This document shows, piece by piece, positions 1-10,468 of a stretch of DNA of 64,000 bases. The position numbers and the translations under genes were made by a program. Each line of letters opens with the position of its first letter. The stretch's first letter is position 1. Location: assembly GCA_900469445.1 (NCBI GenBank), contig UBXM01000001.1, positions 663,237 to 727,236 on the forward strand, in the 5' to 3' direction. The notes beneath the pieces were generated by a model. It was not told the DNA's origin, ran no database searches, and was given only the letters and a program-made list of their open reading frames with translations. The stretch is from Hyphomicrobiales bacterium. Lineage in GTDB: Bacteria > Pseudomonadota > Alphaproteobacteria > Rhizobiales > Rhizobiaceae.

Positions 1-2093
<2,093 letters not shown>

Positions 2094-2136
2094 AGCGCAG
2101 GCACGACAGCAAGCCCGGAGGTTGCGGATGATTTTA

Positions 2137-2180
2137 CCCCCCTCTGCCCTACCGGGCATCTCCCCCTCAAGGGGGGAGAT
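2137..2180 (+). repeat. 44-bp rhizobial palindromic repeat, copy A
   Basis: This GC-rich unit (CCTCTGCCCT, CCGGGCATCTCCCC, then a CTCAAGG turn and GGGGGAGAT) matches the inverted unit at 2266-2309 in 43 of 44 positions. It contains its own hairpin (ATCTCCCCCT-CAA-GGGGGGAGAT). Units with this sequence pattern are familiar as short interspersed repeats in Rhizobiaceae intergenic regions; the family assignment is from memory. Confidence 0.85.
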
Positions 2181-2265
2181 CACTTGCAGCGAGGCCTTGG
2201 CAATCTTCGACGTCGAGATCTCTGTGCGAGTCTTTATTGGGGGACGAAGGTCGTGCGCCCAGCTA

Positions 2266-2309
2266 ATCTCCCCCCTTGAGGGGGAGATGCCCGGCAGGGC
2301 AGAGGGGGG
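2266..2309 (-). repeat. 44-bp rhizobial palindromic repeat, copy B (inverted)
   Basis: The reverse complement of copy A at 2137-2180 with a single A/G difference. The two copies are separated by 85 bp, so the transcript between pgm and glgX could fold into one very long hairpin. The unit ends 6 bases before the glgX GTG start and therefore covers the place where a ribosome binding site would be expected. Confidence 0.85.
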
Positions 2310-2315
2310 TGTCCC

Positions 2316-4265
2316 GTGCCCGTGAGCCCCACCAAAACACTCGGCGCAACCCTCACCTCGACCGGCGTCGATTTCGCCGTCTGGTCCTCATCCGCCGAAA
2401 AGATCGAGCTTTGCTTGTTCGACGCGGATAGCGGCAGCGAAACCGCCCGTCACGACATGCTCCGTGGCCTCGATAACATCCATCGCATCTCGATCGCAGG
2501 CATCCGCGCAGGCCAACGTTACGGCTACCGCGCTTACGGACCATATGATCCCGACAAGGGTTTCTGGTTCGATCCCTCCAAGCTGCTTGTCGATCCTTAC
2601 GCGAAGGAACTCGATCGACCGTTTCAGGCGGATCACGACCTTGCCACTTACGAGTTGGAGACAGCCAGCCTTGTGCCAAGAGCAATCGTCACCGAGGACA
2701 GCGAGGCCGAAAGAGCGGCTCCACTACTGCCGGCCGGTGGTTTCGTTTACGAGATCGCCGTCAGACCCTTTACAATGCTGCATCCCGATATTCCGGAAAA
2801 AATCCGCGGCACGATTGCAGCCCTCGCCCATCCCGCCATCATCGCCCATCTGAAACAGATCGGCGTCGATGCCGTCGAACTGATGCCGATTACCGCCTGG
2901 ATCGATGAGCGCCATCTTCCGCCGCTCGGCCTTACCAATGGCTGGGGCTACAATCCGGTTGCCTTCATGGCGCTCGATCCGCGCCTCTGCCCGGGCGGCA
3001 TGACGGAGCTTCGCGACACTGTCGCCAAACTGCGTGAATCGGGCATCGGAACCATTCTCGATCTCGTCTTCAATCACACCGGCGAAAGCGATCGCTACGG
3101 CGCAACGCTTTCCATGCGCGGGCTCGACAATCTCGCCTATTACCGCCATCTGCCACATGATCCGAGCGAACTCATCAACGACACCGGCACCGGCAACACG
3201 GTCGCTGCGGATCATCCGATCGTCCGACAACTGATCATCGATACGCTGCGCCATTTCGTTCTTCACGCCGGCGTCGACGGCTTCCGCTTCGACCTCGCGC
3301 CGGTGATCGGACGGACCGCAGAAGGTTTCGACCCTAACGGCGAAACGCTCACCGCCATGCTGTCCGATGACGTGCTGAAGGACCGCATATTTATTGCCGA
3401 ACCCTGGGATATCGGCCCCGGCGGCTATCAGCTCGGCAATTTCCCAGCCCCCTTCCTCGAATGGAACGACCGTGCCCGTGATGACATCCGCCGGTATTGG
3501 CGTGGTGACCAGTGGATGACCGGTGCGCTCGCCACCCGCCTTGCCGGGTCATCGGACGTCTTCCAGAAATCCGGCCACACCCGCAGCGTCAACTTCATCG
3601 CTGCCCATGACGGCTTCACCCTGTTCGATCTCGTCTCCCACGATCACAAGCACAATGATGCCAACGGCGAGGACAACCGCGACGGTCACAACGAGAACTA
3701 CTCCTGGAACAACGGCGCGGAGGGGCTGACCGCCGACCCGGCGGTGCAGGAGCGCAGACGCCGCGATGTCCGCGCGCTTCTTTCCACACTCTTTGCCAGC
3801 CGCGGCGCCATCATGCTCACCATGGGCGATGAAACAGGCCGTTCCCAGCGCGGCAATAACAACGCCTATTGCCAGGACAACGAGATCACCTGGATGGATT
3901 GGGAAGAGCCGGATGCGGAGCTTACCCGCCATACGGGGTTGCTTGCCGGCATCCGCAAACGTTTCTCGGTCTTTTCCGAAACGGATTTCTTCACTGGAAA
4001 TGGCGATATCGAATGGATTGCGCCCTCAGGCGCTCCCATGCAGGTATCCGACTGGGAAAACGCCGAGAACCGGCTGATGGGCATGGTCGTCGAAACTGAT
4101 GACCGCGCCTCAGGCAAACCTGCGAGCCTTGCAATCCTCTTCAACCGGGGCCATGAAGATGCTGAGTTTATCCTGCCCGGCAGCGGCTGGCAGGATCTGC
4201 TTTCGGATAAGCCCTGGACCAACCTCCTTCCTTCCCGCTCCGTAAGCTTCTGCCTGAAAGGGTAA
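2316..4265 (+). CDS. glgX: Glycogen debranching enzyme GlgX
   Basis: A 649-residue GH13 isoamylase-type enzyme, close to the usual 650-660 length, that hydrolyses alpha-1,6 branches of phosphorylase-trimmed glycogen. The N-terminal CBM48-like domain (GATLTSTGVDFAVWSSSAEKIELCLFD) is followed by the catalytic barrel. The nucleophile is in DGFRFDLA (D near 326), the acid/base in IFIAEPWDIG (E near 362) and the third carboxylate in AAHDGFTLFDLV (D near 432). A GTG at 2316 is used as start; a second GTG at 2322 is possible. It follows pgm on the same strand but is separated by the inverted repeat pair, so co-expression may be reduced or structured. Confidence 0.95.
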   Translation: MPVSPTKTLGATLTSTGVDFAVWSSSAEKIELCLFDADSGSETARHDMLRGLDNIHRISIAGIRAGQRYGYRAYGPYDPDKGFWFDPSKLLVDPYAKELDRPFQADHDLATYELETASLVPRAIVTEDSEAERAAPLLPAGGFVYEIAVRPFTMLHPDIPEKIRGTIAALAHPAIIAHLKQIGVDAVELMPITAWIDERHLPPLGLTNGWGYNPVAFMALDPRLCPGGMTELRDTVAKLRESGIGTILDLVFNHTGESDRYGATLSMRGLDNLAYYRHLPHDPSELINDTGTGNTVAADHPIVRQLIIDTLRHFVLHAGVDGFRFDLAPVIGRTAEGFDPNGETLTAMLSDDVLKDRIFIAEPWDIGPGGYQLGNFPAPFLEWNDRARDDIRRYWRGDQWMTGALATRLAGSSDVFQKSGHTRSVNFIAAHDGFTLFDLVSHDHKHNDANGEDNRDGHNENYSWNNGAEGLTADPAVQERRRRDVRALLSTLFASRGAIMLTMGDETGRSQRGNNNAYCQDNEITWMDWEEPDAELTRHTGLLAGIRKRFSVFSETDFFTGNGDIEWIAPSGAPMQVSDWENAENRLMGMVVETDDRASGKPASLAILFNRGHEDAEFILPGSGWQDLLSDKPWTNLLPSRSVSFCLKG

Positions 4266-4309
4266 AGCTTCGATCCGCGGCCGACCTATCTCAAAAAGCG
4301 GTGTGCTGA

Positions 4310-4795
4310 ATGCGTGAGATTTCACTGGCGGACGTGCCAGAACTTGTGGGCCAGGAACTCGGTGTGTCCGACTGGATCACCGTCGACCAGACGATGATCA
4401 ACCAGTTCGCCGACGCGACGCTCGATCATCAGTTCATCCATGTCGATCCGCAACGGGCAGCGGCGGAAAGCCCGTTCGGCGGAACAATCGCCCATGGCTT
4501 CCTGACCTTGTCGCTGCTGTCTGCCATGAACTTCAGCGCCGTGCCGAAAATCCGCGAACAGACAATGGGCATCAACTACGGTTTCGATCGTGTCCGCTTC
4601 ATGTCGCCGGTCAAATGCGGTGCGCGCGTCCGTGGCCACTTCACATTGTCCGACTGCCGTTTCCGCGGCGGCGGCATGCTGATGACCACCTATGAGGTTT
4701 CGGTCGAGATCGAAAACGAGAAGAAACCGGCCCTCACGGCAAGCTGGATAACCATCGTGCAGTTCGACCCGAAGGACCGACCGGAAGGCGTCTGA
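4310..4795 (+). CDS. MaoC-family (R)-specific enoyl-CoA hydratase, NodN-like
   Basis: A 161-residue single hot-dog-fold dehydratase. The MaoC catalytic signature is visible in the segment beginning DQTMINQFADATLDHQFIHVDP, with the following GGTIAHGFLTLSLL; the Asp and His of the D-x4-H pair are conserved. Related rhizobial proteins are called NodN, and this one matches them in length and in its MREISLADVPELVGQELG-type start. It probably hydrates or dehydrates an acyl-CoA or acyl-carrier thioester, but the substrate cannot be read from the sequence. It stands alone, between glgX and a convergent alcohol dehydrogenase, so context adds little. Confidence 0.85.
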   Translation: MREISLADVPELVGQELGVSDWITVDQTMINQFADATLDHQFIHVDPQRAAAESPFGGTIAHGFLTLSLLSAMNFSAVPKIREQTMGINYGFDRVRFMSPVKCGARVRGHFTLSDCRFRGGGMLMTTYEVSVEIENEKKPALTASWITIVQFDPKDRPEGV

Positions 4796-4796
4796 A

Positions 4797-4840
4797 GCAA
4801 GTCCGGCAAAAGTGGGAACCGGTTTTGCGTCCGGACTTGC
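4797..4840. repeat. Rhizobial AAGTGGGAACCGG palindromic element
   Basis: A 44-bp imperfect palindrome whose arms are GCAAGTCCGG and CCGGACTTGC, with inner CAAAA and TTTTG and the core AGTGGGAACCGGTTTT. The core is a very common interspersed motif in Rhizobiales genomes (recalled, not searched). It sits between convergent genes and can fold on either strand, so it may also act as a transcription end point. Confidence 0.75.
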
Positions 4841-4852
4841 GATCGAGAAGAA

Positions 4853-4897
4853 ATTAGAGCGTTTGCGCGTTTCGACGAAAGGCGGAAAAGCTCTAAT
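4853..4897. terminator. Hairpin between convergent genes, repeat-derived
   Basis: Inverted arms ATTAGAGC (4853-4860) and GCTCTAAT (4890-4897) flank a loop with GTTTGCGCGTTTCG. The element overlaps the last codons of the alcohol dehydrogenase gene on the minus strand. It looks like a second member of the interspersed repeat next to it and may stop readthrough; there is no clear T tract. Confidence 0.4.
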
Positions 4898-6020
4898 CGA
4901 AGGTGATGACATGGCGTATGACCTTGCCCTCATGCAAAAGGTCGAATGCCTCGTTGATCTCCTCCAGCCGTCCGGTCGATGACAGCAGCCGGTCTACGGC
5001 GAGTTTTCCACGCCGGTAAAGACCGATGAAGCGCGGGATATCGCGGCTGGGCACGCAGCCGCCGAGATAGCTGCCCAGCACACGCCGCTCTTCCGCCACG
5101 AGACTGACCGCGGGAATGGCGAACTGGCTCACCGGGTTGGCAAGACCGGCGGTCGCCGTCGTCCCTCCCCGGCGCGTGATGCGGTATGCCAAGTCGAAGG
5201 CGCGCGTCGAACCGGCCATCTCAAGCGCATGATCGACACCGCCAGAGGTCGTCTCGCGGATCTTGTCAATCACACCCTCCTCGCTGGCCAGGAACACATC
5301 CGTCGCACCGAGCTGGCGGGCGACCTCGAGCTTTTCCGGTGCGAGATCGATGGCGACGACACGTTCGGCACCACTCGCAAGCGCTCCCAGAACCGCGGCA
5401 AGGCCCACCCCGCCGAGACCGACCACGGCAACGCTCTGCCCCGGTCTCACCCCGCAGGTATTGACGACAGCTCCCACTCCCGTCAGCACCGCACAACCGA
5501 ACAATGCGGCCTCCGTCAGCGGCAGATCGCGATCGATCCTTATCGCAGAATGGCGGGAAACCACCGCATGGGTGGCAAAGCCGGATATGCCGAGATGGTG
5601 GTTGACCGGAACCTCATCGCAGACCAGCCGCCGCTCTCCCGACAGCAGCACGCCCTTGCCATTCGCCTCGGCACCGGGAAGGCAAAGCGCCGGACGGCCT
5701 TCCGCGCAGGGCAGGCAATGGCCACAGCTCGGCACGAAGCTCATCACCACATGATCGCCCGGCGCCAGATCATGCACGCCCGGACCAACAGCCTCCACCA
5801 CACCGGATGCCTCGTGCCCGAGCGCCATCGGCATCGGCCTCGGCCGATCTCCATTGATGACGGAAAGATCGGAATGGCAGAGCCCCGCTGCGGCGATCCG
5901 CACAAGCACTTCTTCATGCCCGGGCGGATCGAGATCGAGCTCCTCGATCGAGAGCGGCCTGCTGGTTGAAAAAGGCGGCAGGACAGGCGATTGCCGCAAC
6001 ACGGCTGCACGTATCTTCAC
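4893..6020 (-). CDS. Zinc-dependent alcohol dehydrogenase
   Basis: A 375-residue medium-chain dehydrogenase of the class III-like group, oxidising an alcohol with NAD(P). The catalytic zinc ligands C48 and H69-E70 (GLCHSD, GHEASG) are present, as are all four structural zinc cysteines (C99, C102, C105, C113 in SCGHCLPC and the following Cys). The nucleotide-binding GLGGVG lies near residue 200. The start is GTG, supported by a strong GGGAGGAG ribosome site 6 bases upstream. The substrate is not evident: it lacks neighbours such as frmB that would argue for formaldehyde detoxification. It is probably a single-gene transcript. Confidence 0.9.
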   Translation of the reverse strand: MKIRAAVLRQSPVLPPFSTSRPLSIEELDLDPPGHEEVLVRIAAAGLCHSDLSVINGDRPRPMPMALGHEASGVVEAVGPGVHDLAPGDHVVMSFVPSCGHCLPCAEGRPALCLPGAEANGKGVLLSGERRLVCDEVPVNHHLGISGFATHAVVSRHSAIRIDRDLPLTEAALFGCAVLTGVGAVVNTCGVRPGQSVAVVGLGGVGLAAVLGALASGAERVVAIDLAPEKLEVARQLGATDVFLASEEGVIDKIRETTSGGVDHALEMAGSTRAFDLAYRITRRGGTTATAGLANPVSQFAIPAVSLVAEERRVLGSYLGGCVPSRDIPRFIGLYRRGKLAVDRLLSSTGRLEEINEAFDLLHEGKVIRHVITFD

Positions 6021-6087
6021 GAACTCCTCCCAGAGATCTGCCGGACCTTTCTGGTCGCCGAGTAATGTTACCGCAAAAATAGTTCGG

Positions 6088-6393
6088 TCAGCTCAGATCC
6101 AGCATCAGCAGGCCGAGCAATGGTGGGATCGCTGCCCCGATCACCAGCGGCGCCGTACGCGAAGCGGTGAGCCCTACGGCGGAGCCCGCGATGCCTGCCG
6201 CAATCAGCCCTGCCATCGGCATCGTGAGATTGCGGTCTATACCCGGTGCAAAAGAGGCCAGAAGCGCTGCGACAGCAGCAGCGCCACCGACAAGCAGGCC
6301 TTTCCACAATTCTATGCCGGCCAGTTTCGCCGCGACCGCTCCCCCGGCAAGCGCCGCTGCAAGGCCAAGCACGATCCATTGAATTTCCGGCAT
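6088..6393 (-). CDS. Small four-helix membrane protein, unknown function
   Basis: A 101-residue hydrophobic protein with about four predicted membrane helices (residues 4-24, 30-48, 56-76 and 78-98), rich in Ala, Gly and Leu with almost no charged residues. No catalytic motif is visible and I do not recognise the family. It lies downstream of and codirectional with sox genes but is separated from soxG by 187 bp that hold a repeat element, so it is probably independent. The codon pattern and clean amphipathic spacing argue that it is real. Confidence 0.65.
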   Translation of the reverse strand: MPEIQWIVLGLAAALAGGAVAAKLAGIELWKGLLVGGAAAVAALLASFAPGIDRNLTMPMAGLIAAGIAGSAVGLTASRTAPLVIGAAIPPLLGLLMLDLS

Positions 6394-6476
6394 GAAAAAC
6401 CCTCCCGTTTTGATCCGGAAGGGTGCGATATTGCCTGGGCAAGATCAAGTTAGGCGATGGTCGAAGAGCGGCTTTT

Positions 6477-6550
6477 AGAGCATCCCCTCCCCCGAAAGTG
6501 GTTACCGGTTTCGGGATAAAGACCGGCGTGAAAACAAGAAGCTAAAGCAC
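6477..6550. repeat. Rhizobial AAGTGG-ACCGG palindromic element
   Basis: The core CCCGAAAGTGGTTACCGGTT-TCGGG at 6490-6515 is an inverted repeat of the same family as the element at 4797-4840, preceded by AGAGCATC. It fills most of the gap between soxG and the small membrane protein gene. It is typical of dispersed intergenic elements in Rhizobiales. Confidence 0.7.
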
Positions 6551-6580
6551 TACAAGCGGATTCGAAAGTTCGCCCTCGCT

Positions 6581-7129
6581 TTAAAGCGCCGCATCCCTTG
6601 CCCCCTCGGCCAGAAGGCCGAAGGCATAGTCGGAAAACGAGCGCCAGACCTCGACCCGGAATGCATCCTCGGCGGTCCTCAACAAAACGATTTCCGCCTT
6701 GCCGAACAGCGTGCGAGAGCAGGCCCCGACCGGGAAGGCCTCAAGCGAAAGATCCTGCGAGCACCCGGCATTGATGGCATCCGCAGCCCCCGGCCCGGAG
6801 ACAAGGATGGCGGTGTTGCGATGAGAAACGTCAGCTGCTGAATGCGTTGCGCCGGAATTGGCCGCCGCGGTCATCAGCCCGCTTTCGCCTTCGTCGATCA
6901 CCAGCCACTCGTCCGGCCCGAGCCAGAGCGCCGTGCGGCCATTGGCAAAAGCCGAGGTTTTCGGCCTCACCGGCAAATCGACGCCGAGCGCGCCGGACAG
7001 GGTTCCGACGTCTTCCATGGCGACGCGCAGGGCAATGCGCGTGGCGGGCGCTGCCGGTTCGAGCCGCACGGTGGCTGAGCCGCCATGGATGCCGGAAAGT
7101 GGGAGGCTACGGGTTGCTGTTTCAGCCAT
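6581..7129 (-). CDS. soxG: Sarcosine oxidase gamma subunit
   Basis: A 182-residue subunit of heterotetrameric sarcosine oxidase, which demethylates sarcosine to glycine and passes the methylene group to tetrahydrofolate. The protein resembles the GcvT-like accessory fold of SoxG, with LWLGPDEWLVID near residues 68-79 and DVSHRNTAILVSGPGA around 99-114. It overlaps the end of soxA by 8 bp, and an excellent GGAAGGAGG ribosome site lies inside soxA. It is the last gene of soxBDAG. It probably stabilises the complex rather than being catalytic itself. Confidence 0.93.
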   Translation of the reverse strand: MAETATRSLPLSGIHGGSATVRLEPAAPATRIALRVAMEDVGTLSGALGVDLPVRPKTSAFANGRTALWLGPDEWLVIDEGESGLMTAAANSGATHSAADVSHRNTAILVSGPGAADAINAGCSQDLSLEAFPVGACSRTLFGKAEIVLLRTAEDAFRVEVWRSFSDYAFGLLAEGARDAAL

Positions 7130-10097
7130 TGATACGGCCTCCTTCCTTGTCGACGAAGACCATGTCGGTCACCTCGACGGCGATCGTCTTGTCCGCCATC
7201 GGCACATGGAGCGTCTCTCCCATCCTGGACCGGCCACCGGCCACCAGCGCGATGGCGATCGAACGGCCGAGATGCTCCGACCAATAGGACGAAGTGACAT
7301 GGCCGAGCATGGTCATCGGCTTCGGCTGGTTCGGATCGACGACGATCTGGCCGCCCTCTTCCAGCACTTCCTTCGGGTCTTTGGTCAGCAACCCGACGAG
7401 CTGCTTGCGCCCCTCGCGAACGAGGTCGGGACGCTTCAGCCCGCGAATGCCGACGAAATCCGTCTTCTTCTTGGAAACGGCCCATCCGTAACCCGCGTCA
7501 TCCGGCGTTACCGTGCCGTCCGTATCCTGGCCGACGATGATATAACCCTTTTCGGCGCGCAGGATATGCATGGTCTCGGTACCGTAGAGGCACGCCCCCA
7601 TACCTTCCGCCCGCTCCCAGACCGCCTTCCAGACGGAGGCGCCGAAATCGGCCGGTACATTGATTTCATAACCGACCTCACCGGTGAACGAGACGCGGAA
7701 CAACCGCGCCGGCACGCCCATCACCGTGCATTCGGCAACACTCATGTGCGGGAAGGCCTCGTTCGACAGATCCTGTCCCTCGACGAACGGCTCGATGATC
7801 TCGCGCGCCTTCGGTCCCTGCACCGCGATGACCGCCCATTGCTCGGTGGTCGAGGTGAGCCAGACCTTCAGATGCGGGAATTCCGTCTGCAGATAGTCTT
7901 CCATATGATTGAGCACGCGCGGGGCACCGCCGGTCGTCGTCGTCACATGGAAGCGATCTTCGGCCAGACGCCCGACAACGCCGTCATCATAGATGAAACC
8001 GTCCTCGCGGGTCATGATGCCATAACGGCATTTGCCGGGCTTCAACGTGTCCCAGGCATTCGTATAGAGCAGATTGAGGAACTGCGCCGCATCCGGCCCG
8101 ACGACCTCGATCTTGCCGAGCGTCGAGGCATCGAAAACGCCCGCCACGTCACGGACCGTCTTGCACTCGCGGTTGACGGCGGTTGCCATGTCCTCGCCAC
8201 GCCTGGGGAAATACCAGGCGCGCTTCCAGTTGCCGACATCCTCGAACGCGGCGCCTTCCGCCTCTTCGAGCGCATGCATCGGCGTCTTGCGCGCCGGATC
8301 GAACAGGTCTCCGCGCGAATGCGCCACCAGCGTGCCGTATGTGACCGGAGTATAGGGCGCACGGAAGGTTGTCAGACCGACCTGCGGGATAGGTCGGCCG
8401 AGCATTTCGGACGCGATGGCGAGGCCATGCATGTTGGACAGCTTGCCCTGATCGGACGCCATGCCATTGGTGGTGAAGCGCTTGATATGCTCGATCGAAT
8501 GCATGCCTTCGCGCACGGCAAGGCGAATGTCCTTGGCCGTCACGTCATGCTGGAAGTCGACAAAGGCCTTCACCGCATGGTCCGGGCCGGCACCTTCGCC
8601 GGCACCAACCATGCCGCCGGTCCAGTCGAAGCGGTTTTCGCCGGAAAGCGCCAGCCTGCCACCGCCGGCCATGATTGCCTCGTCGATCAGTTCGGCAAGA
8701 TCGTCCGTACCGTTGCAGGCGCCGACCGAGACCGCGTTTTGCGCATAGACATCCGGCACGAAACGCTGGTTGGCCTCGTCGAATTTCAGCTTGCCGCGCG
8801 ACTGCGAAAACAGATGCACGGATGGCGTCCAGCCCGCCGATACGATCAGCGCGTCGACCTTGATTTTGCGCCGGTCGAAATTGCCGCTGCGGGCAACCGT
8901 CATCGAGTTGATCCGGTGCCGCCCCGACGTATCGACCACCGCATGACCGGTCAAAACATCGATGCCGAGCGTGCGGGCCTCCGCCAGCACCGCTTCCCCC
9001 GGTTTGTCGCGGGTGTCGACGATGGCGGCAATGGACACACCGGCGCGCTTCAGATCGAACGCCGCTTCGTAGGCGGAATCGTGAGCGGTATAGACACCGA
9101 CATTGTGGCCGATGGCGACGCCGTGATGGTTGAGGAAGCTGCGCGCAGCAGACGCCAGCATGATGCCCGGCCGGTCGTTGTTGGCAAACACCATATGCCG
9201 CTCGATCGAGCCGGTGGCGAGGATGACCTTTTTCGTCCGCACCTGCCACAGCCGCTCGCGCGGCGCATCTTTCGATGGCTTGGCGACGTGATCCGTCACC
9301 CGTTCGACGAGACCGAGGAAACCGTGATTGTAATAACCGAACACCGTCGTGCGGGTGAGCACCGTGACGTTCGGCATGGCCCGCAGCTTGGCAGCCGTCG
9401 CCTGCGCCCAGTCATAGCCGTTCTGGCCGTCGATCACGGTCGATGCATCGTAATGCAGCGCCCCGCCGACTTCCGGCTGCTCGTCGACGAGAACAATCTT
9501 CTTGCCCGTAACAGCAGCCGAAAGTGCTGCCGTCAGGCCGGCAACACCGGCACCGGCGATCAGCACGTCGCAATGCAGATAGCGGCTGGCGTAATGATCC
9601 GGATCGTCTTCCGTCGGCGCGACACCGAGGCCGGCGGCGCGGCGGATAATCGGCTCATAGATCTTGTGCCAGGCCTCACGCGGCCACATGAAGGTCTTGT
9701 AGTAAAAACCGGCAGCGAAGAACGGCGACAGGGCATCGTTGAAGGCGCCGATATCGTATTTCAGCGACGGCCAGCGGTTCTGCGAGGCGATTTTCGCGCC
9801 GTCGAACACTTCCTGCACCGTGGCGCGGACGTTCGGCTGGCGACGGGCAGCATCACGCGATACGTCGAGCAGCGCATTCGGCTCTTCCGGCCCGGCAGTG
9901 AGAATACCGCGCGGACGGTGATACTTGAACGAGCGACCGATGAGATGCACGCCATGCGCCAGAAGCGCGGAGGCAACCGTATCGCCTTCGAGCGCTGTAT
10001 AGCTCTTGCCGTCGAAGGTGAAACGGGCGGTGCGGGCCGGCGTGTGGCGACCGGCGCCCTTGATGCGGAATGAACCGGAATTGGAGGAAGCGCTCAT
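7122..10097 (-). CDS. soxA: Sarcosine oxidase alpha subunit
   Basis: A 991-residue subunit, the normal size for SoxA. The N-terminus resembles a ferredoxin-like domain (YTALEGDTVASALLAHGVHL) without cluster cysteines. It is followed by an NAD-binding domain with DVLIAGAGVAGLTAALSAAV near residue 170, and a C-terminal aminomethyltransferase (GcvT-like) half that binds tetrahydrofolate, with WAVIAVQGPKAREIIEPF and EVGYEINVPADFG. The start has the ribosome site GGAAGGAG. Its ATG overlaps the end of soxD by 4 bp. It is part of soxBDAG. A 1071-residue open frame on the opposite strand is considered an artefact. Confidence 0.97.
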   Translation of the reverse strand: MSASSNSGSFRIKGAGRHTPARTARFTFDGKSYTALEGDTVASALLAHGVHLIGRSFKYHRPRGILTAGPEEPNALLDVSRDAARRQPNVRATVQEVFDGAKIASQNRWPSLKYDIGAFNDALSPFFAAGFYYKTFMWPREAWHKIYEPIIRRAAGLGVAPTEDDPDHYASRYLHCDVLIAGAGVAGLTAALSAAVTGKKIVLVDEQPEVGGALHYDASTVIDGQNGYDWAQATAAKLRAMPNVTVLTRTTVFGYYNHGFLGLVERVTDHVAKPSKDAPRERLWQVRTKKVILATGSIERHMVFANNDRPGIMLASAARSFLNHHGVAIGHNVGVYTAHDSAYEAAFDLKRAGVSIAAIVDTRDKPGEAVLAEARTLGIDVLTGHAVVDTSGRHRINSMTVARSGNFDRRKIKVDALIVSAGWTPSVHLFSQSRGKLKFDEANQRFVPDVYAQNAVSVGACNGTDDLAELIDEAIMAGGGRLALSGENRFDWTGGMVGAGEGAGPDHAVKAFVDFQHDVTAKDIRLAVREGMHSIEHIKRFTTNGMASDQGKLSNMHGLAIASEMLGRPIPQVGLTTFRAPYTPVTYGTLVAHSRGDLFDPARKTPMHALEEAEGAAFEDVGNWKRAWYFPRRGEDMATAVNRECKTVRDVAGVFDASTLGKIEVVGPDAAQFLNLLYTNAWDTLKPGKCRYGIMTREDGFIYDDGVVGRLAEDRFHVTTTTGGAPRVLNHMEDYLQTEFPHLKVWLTSTTEQWAVIAVQGPKAREIIEPFVEGQDLSNEAFPHMSVAECTVMGVPARLFRVSFTGEVGYEINVPADFGASVWKAVWERAEGMGACLYGTETMHILRAEKGYIIVGQDTDGTVTPDDAGYGWAVSKKKTDFVGIRGLKRPDLVREGRKQLVGLLTKDPKEVLEEGGQIVVDPNQPKPMTMLGHVTSSYWSEHLGRSIAIALVAGGRSRMGETLHVPMADKTIAVEVTDMVFVDKEGGRING

Positions 10098-10450
10098 CGT
10101 GCATCTCCTTCCGTCTGTTCCCAGGTTTCCACGGACTTTTCCTCGGCGATTGCGGCAAACTTTTCAGCCACCGGCACCGGCTGCTTCGGCAGGCCTGCCT
10201 TGTAGGTCAGCAGAAACCGGTCGCTCACCGTATCGCGCGCCGCGTTGAAGAACCGGCCGCAGCCATGGATATGCCGCCACCGTTCATAGGTGAGGCCTTT
10301 TTCATTGTTGCGCAGGAAAAAGAACTCCGCGAATTCCTCGTCGGAGATCGCCGCGATGTTTTCCGGCCGCGCAATATGCGCCTCGCCGGCCCAGCGGAAT
10401 TCCAGTTCCGAGCGATCTTCCTCGCAATAGGGGCAATGGATCAGAAGCAT
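10094..10450 (-). CDS. soxD: Sarcosine oxidase delta subunit
   Basis: A 118-residue zinc-binding subunit. The ligands expected for SoxD are visible: CPYC at residues 6-9, and a His-Cys pair in WRHIHGCGRFF around residues 59-65. The delta subunit is known to clamp the alpha-beta interface. A good AGGGGAT ribosome site precedes the ATG. Stop and the soxA start overlap in ATGA, giving translational coupling. The size is slightly above the common 95-110 because of a C-terminal tail rich in Glu and Pro. Confidence 0.95.
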   Translation of the reverse strand: MLLIHCPYCEEDRSELEFRWAGEAHIARPENIAAISDEEFAEFFFLRNNEKGLTYERWRHIHGCGRFFNAARDTVSDRFLLTYKAGLPKQPVPVAEKFAAIAEEKSVETWEQTEGDAR

Positions 10451-10468
10451 TTCGAATATCCCCTATTG

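Noticed and set aside
6858..10073. A 1071-residue open frame on the plus strand across soxA
   Set aside because: It is fully antisense to soxA, a clear conserved gene, and its composition is rich in Arg, His and Gly with no recognisable domain or ribosome site. High GC content and codon bias make such long antisense frames common.
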